Positions 62,880-64,000 of a stretch of 64,000 bases of DNA are shown here, piece after piece. Numbering within the stretch: position 1 is the first letter of the stretch; each line of letters opens with the position of its first letter. Below the pieces are notes generated by a model. It worked only from the letters and a program-made list of their open reading frames with translations. It did no database searches and had not been told where the DNA came from. Position numbers and translations under genes: made by a program. Location: the NCBI GenBank assembly GCA_030762175.1, contig CM060834.1, positions 62,663,501 through 62,727,500 of the forward strand, written 5' to 3'. This DNA comes from Metallyticus violacea (taxonomy: Eukaryota; Arthropoda; Insecta; Mantodea; Metallyticidae).

Positions 62880-64000
62880 AATGAAGAAAGATTCGGGAAA
62901 AGAAAACATTTCGATGGTTGGAAACTTCATTAGAATCACTTTTTTCCGTTCTTATTTGAGATAACTGGTTCTTTTTCATTTTATATCTTTGATAGCCTTA
63001 GAAAAACATATGCGGAAAGAATCTCGAAAGGAAAAAATTTTTTTTTCGAAGTTTGGAAACTTCAAAAGAATCGCGTTTTGTTGCGTTTCAAATGGAGATA
63101 ACTATTTCTCCTTCATTATTCTAGTTTGATAGCCTTAGAAAACTATAAAATGAAGGAAGTTTCGCGAAAAGAAAACATTTTTTTCGACGGTTGGATACTT
63201 CATTAGAATCACTTTTTTCCGTTCTTATTTGAGATAACTGGTTCTCTTTCATTTTCCTTCTTTGATAGCCTTAGAAAAGCGTATTATGCGGAAAGAATCT
63301 TGGAAAGAAAAAAAATTTTTTTTGAAATTTGGACACTTCAAACGAATCGCGTTTTGTTGCGTTTCAAATGGAGATAACTATTTCTCCTTCATTATTCTTG
63401 TTTGATAGCCTTAGAAAACCATAAAATGAAGAAAGTTTCGCGAAAAGAAAACATTTATTTCGATGGTTGGAAACTCCATTAGAATTACTTTTTTTTTGTT
63501 CTTATTTGAGATAACTGGTTCTCTTTCATTTTGCTTCTTTGATAGCCTTAGAAAAGCATATTATGCGGAAAGAATCTCGAAAAGAAAAAAATCTTTTTTC
63601 GAAGTTTAAAAACTTCAAAAGAATCGCGTTTTGTTGCGATTCAAATGGAGATAACTATTTCTCCTTCTTTATTCTGGTTTTATAGCCTTAGAAAACCATA
63701 AAATTAAGAAAGATTCGCGAAAAGAAAACATTTATTTCGACGGTTGGAAACTCCATTAGAATCACTTTTTTTCCGTTCTTATTTGAGATAACTGGTTCTC
63801 TTTCATTTTCCTTCTTTGATAGCCTTAGAGAAGCATGTTATGCGGAAAGAATCTCGAAAAGAAAAAAAATTTTTTTCGAAGTTTGGAAACTTCAAAAGAA
63901 TGGCGTTTTGTTGCGTTTCAAATGGAGATAACTATTTCTCCTTCTTTATTCTAATTTGATAGCCTTAGAAAACCAAAAATGAAGAAAGTTTCGCGAAAAG
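62880..64000 (+). repeat. Right-flank end block matching left flank ~12,240-12,820 then P1 ~32,620 onwards
   Basis: From ATTCGGGAAAAG (about 62,891) the dimers follow 12,280 onwards (TTTTATATCTTTG, GAAACTATAAAATGAAGG, GAATCTTGGAAAG). From about 63,430 they follow P1 near 32,640-33,200 (GAAACTCCATTAG, TTTTGCTTC, GTTTTATAGCC, GAATGGCG). The array continues past the window edge. Confidence 0.78.

Larger units (their letters stand above)
1..64000 (+). repeat. Satellite DNA array of ~274-bp A/B dimers, filling the whole window
   Basis: Every part of the window is a copy of one tandem repeat, all in the same orientation. The phrase GATAGCCTTAGAAAA, or a close variant, recurs about every 137 bp. 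It is followed alternately by CCATAAAATGAAG (monomer A) and GCATATTATGCGG (monomer B), so the true period is the dimer, about 274 bp. My hand consensus is 276 bp with 44 G and 40 C (about 30% G+C). No inversion, transposon, unique spacer or gene interrupts it. Arrays of this kind are typical of eukaryotic centromeric or pericentromeric heterochromatin. That is inference here, since the sequence alone cannot show kinetochore binding. I do not recognise the family. Confidence 0.98.

Noticed and set aside
1..64000. CRISPR array, suggested by regular short direct repeats.
   Set aside because: The segments between the shared GATAGCCTTAG phrases are themselves repeats, not unique spacers, and the period of 137/274 bp is far too long.
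1..64000. Inverted repeats or strand switches within the array.
   Set aside because: I scanned the GATAGCCTTAG phrase along the entire window and saw it only in the plus orientation.
1..64000. Telomeric repeats, tRNA or rRNA genes, or transposon fragments hidden between dimers.
   Set aside because: No run of telomere-like repeats, no conserved RNA-gene boxes and no interval longer than a monomer without satellite similarity were found.

Overview
The whole window is one uninterrupted, strictly head-to-tail satellite DNA array. I find no protein-coding gene, RNA gene, transposon, telomere repeat or unique-sequence island. The unit is a dimer of about 274 bp made of two related monomers of about 137 bp, called A and B here. 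Both begin with GATAGCCTTAGAAAA and then diverge. Roughly 233 dimers fit in the window, all on the same strand. A hand-derived consensus is about 30% G+C, with each monomer purine-rich first and pyrimidine-rich second. This points to a eukaryotic heterochromatic or centromeric/pericentromeric array. I do not recognise the satellite family and cannot name the organism.

On top of the dimer there is very long higher-order structure. Unit P1 (20,247-34,817; 14,571 bp, about 53 dimers) is repeated almost base for base as P2 (34,818-50,216; 15,399 bp) and P3 (50,217 to about 56,865, truncated). P2 is longer because it carries an extra block of about 830 bp (45,662-46,491) whose diagnostic bases match the flanking array better than P1. 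The left flank (1-20,246) and right flank (about 56,866-64,000) contain the same dimer types in shuffled order. They carry their own recent duplications: an 821-bp tandem pair at 338-1,979, a 2.72-kb tandem pair at 3,336-8,772 present once at 59,369-62,086, and a roughly 0.54-kb block at 8,988 repeated at 10,593 and about 62,301. Most large insertions and deletions are whole numbers of dimers, as expected from in-register unequal exchange.

The B monomer carries three adjacent structural motifs: an 11-bp interrupted palindrome (GCATATTATGC), an A-run/T-run tract of variable length, and a 16-bp dyad (GAAGTTTGGAAACTTC). The A monomer carries a CGCG-centred palindrome and a GTTGGAAAC core that also occurs inside the mammalian CENP-B box, without the rest of that box. 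The many short ORFs of 60-120 codons are periodic by-products of the repeat and are not annotated as genes. Block boundaries are accurate to the base only where diagnostic differences flank them; elsewhere they are approximate and read by eye.
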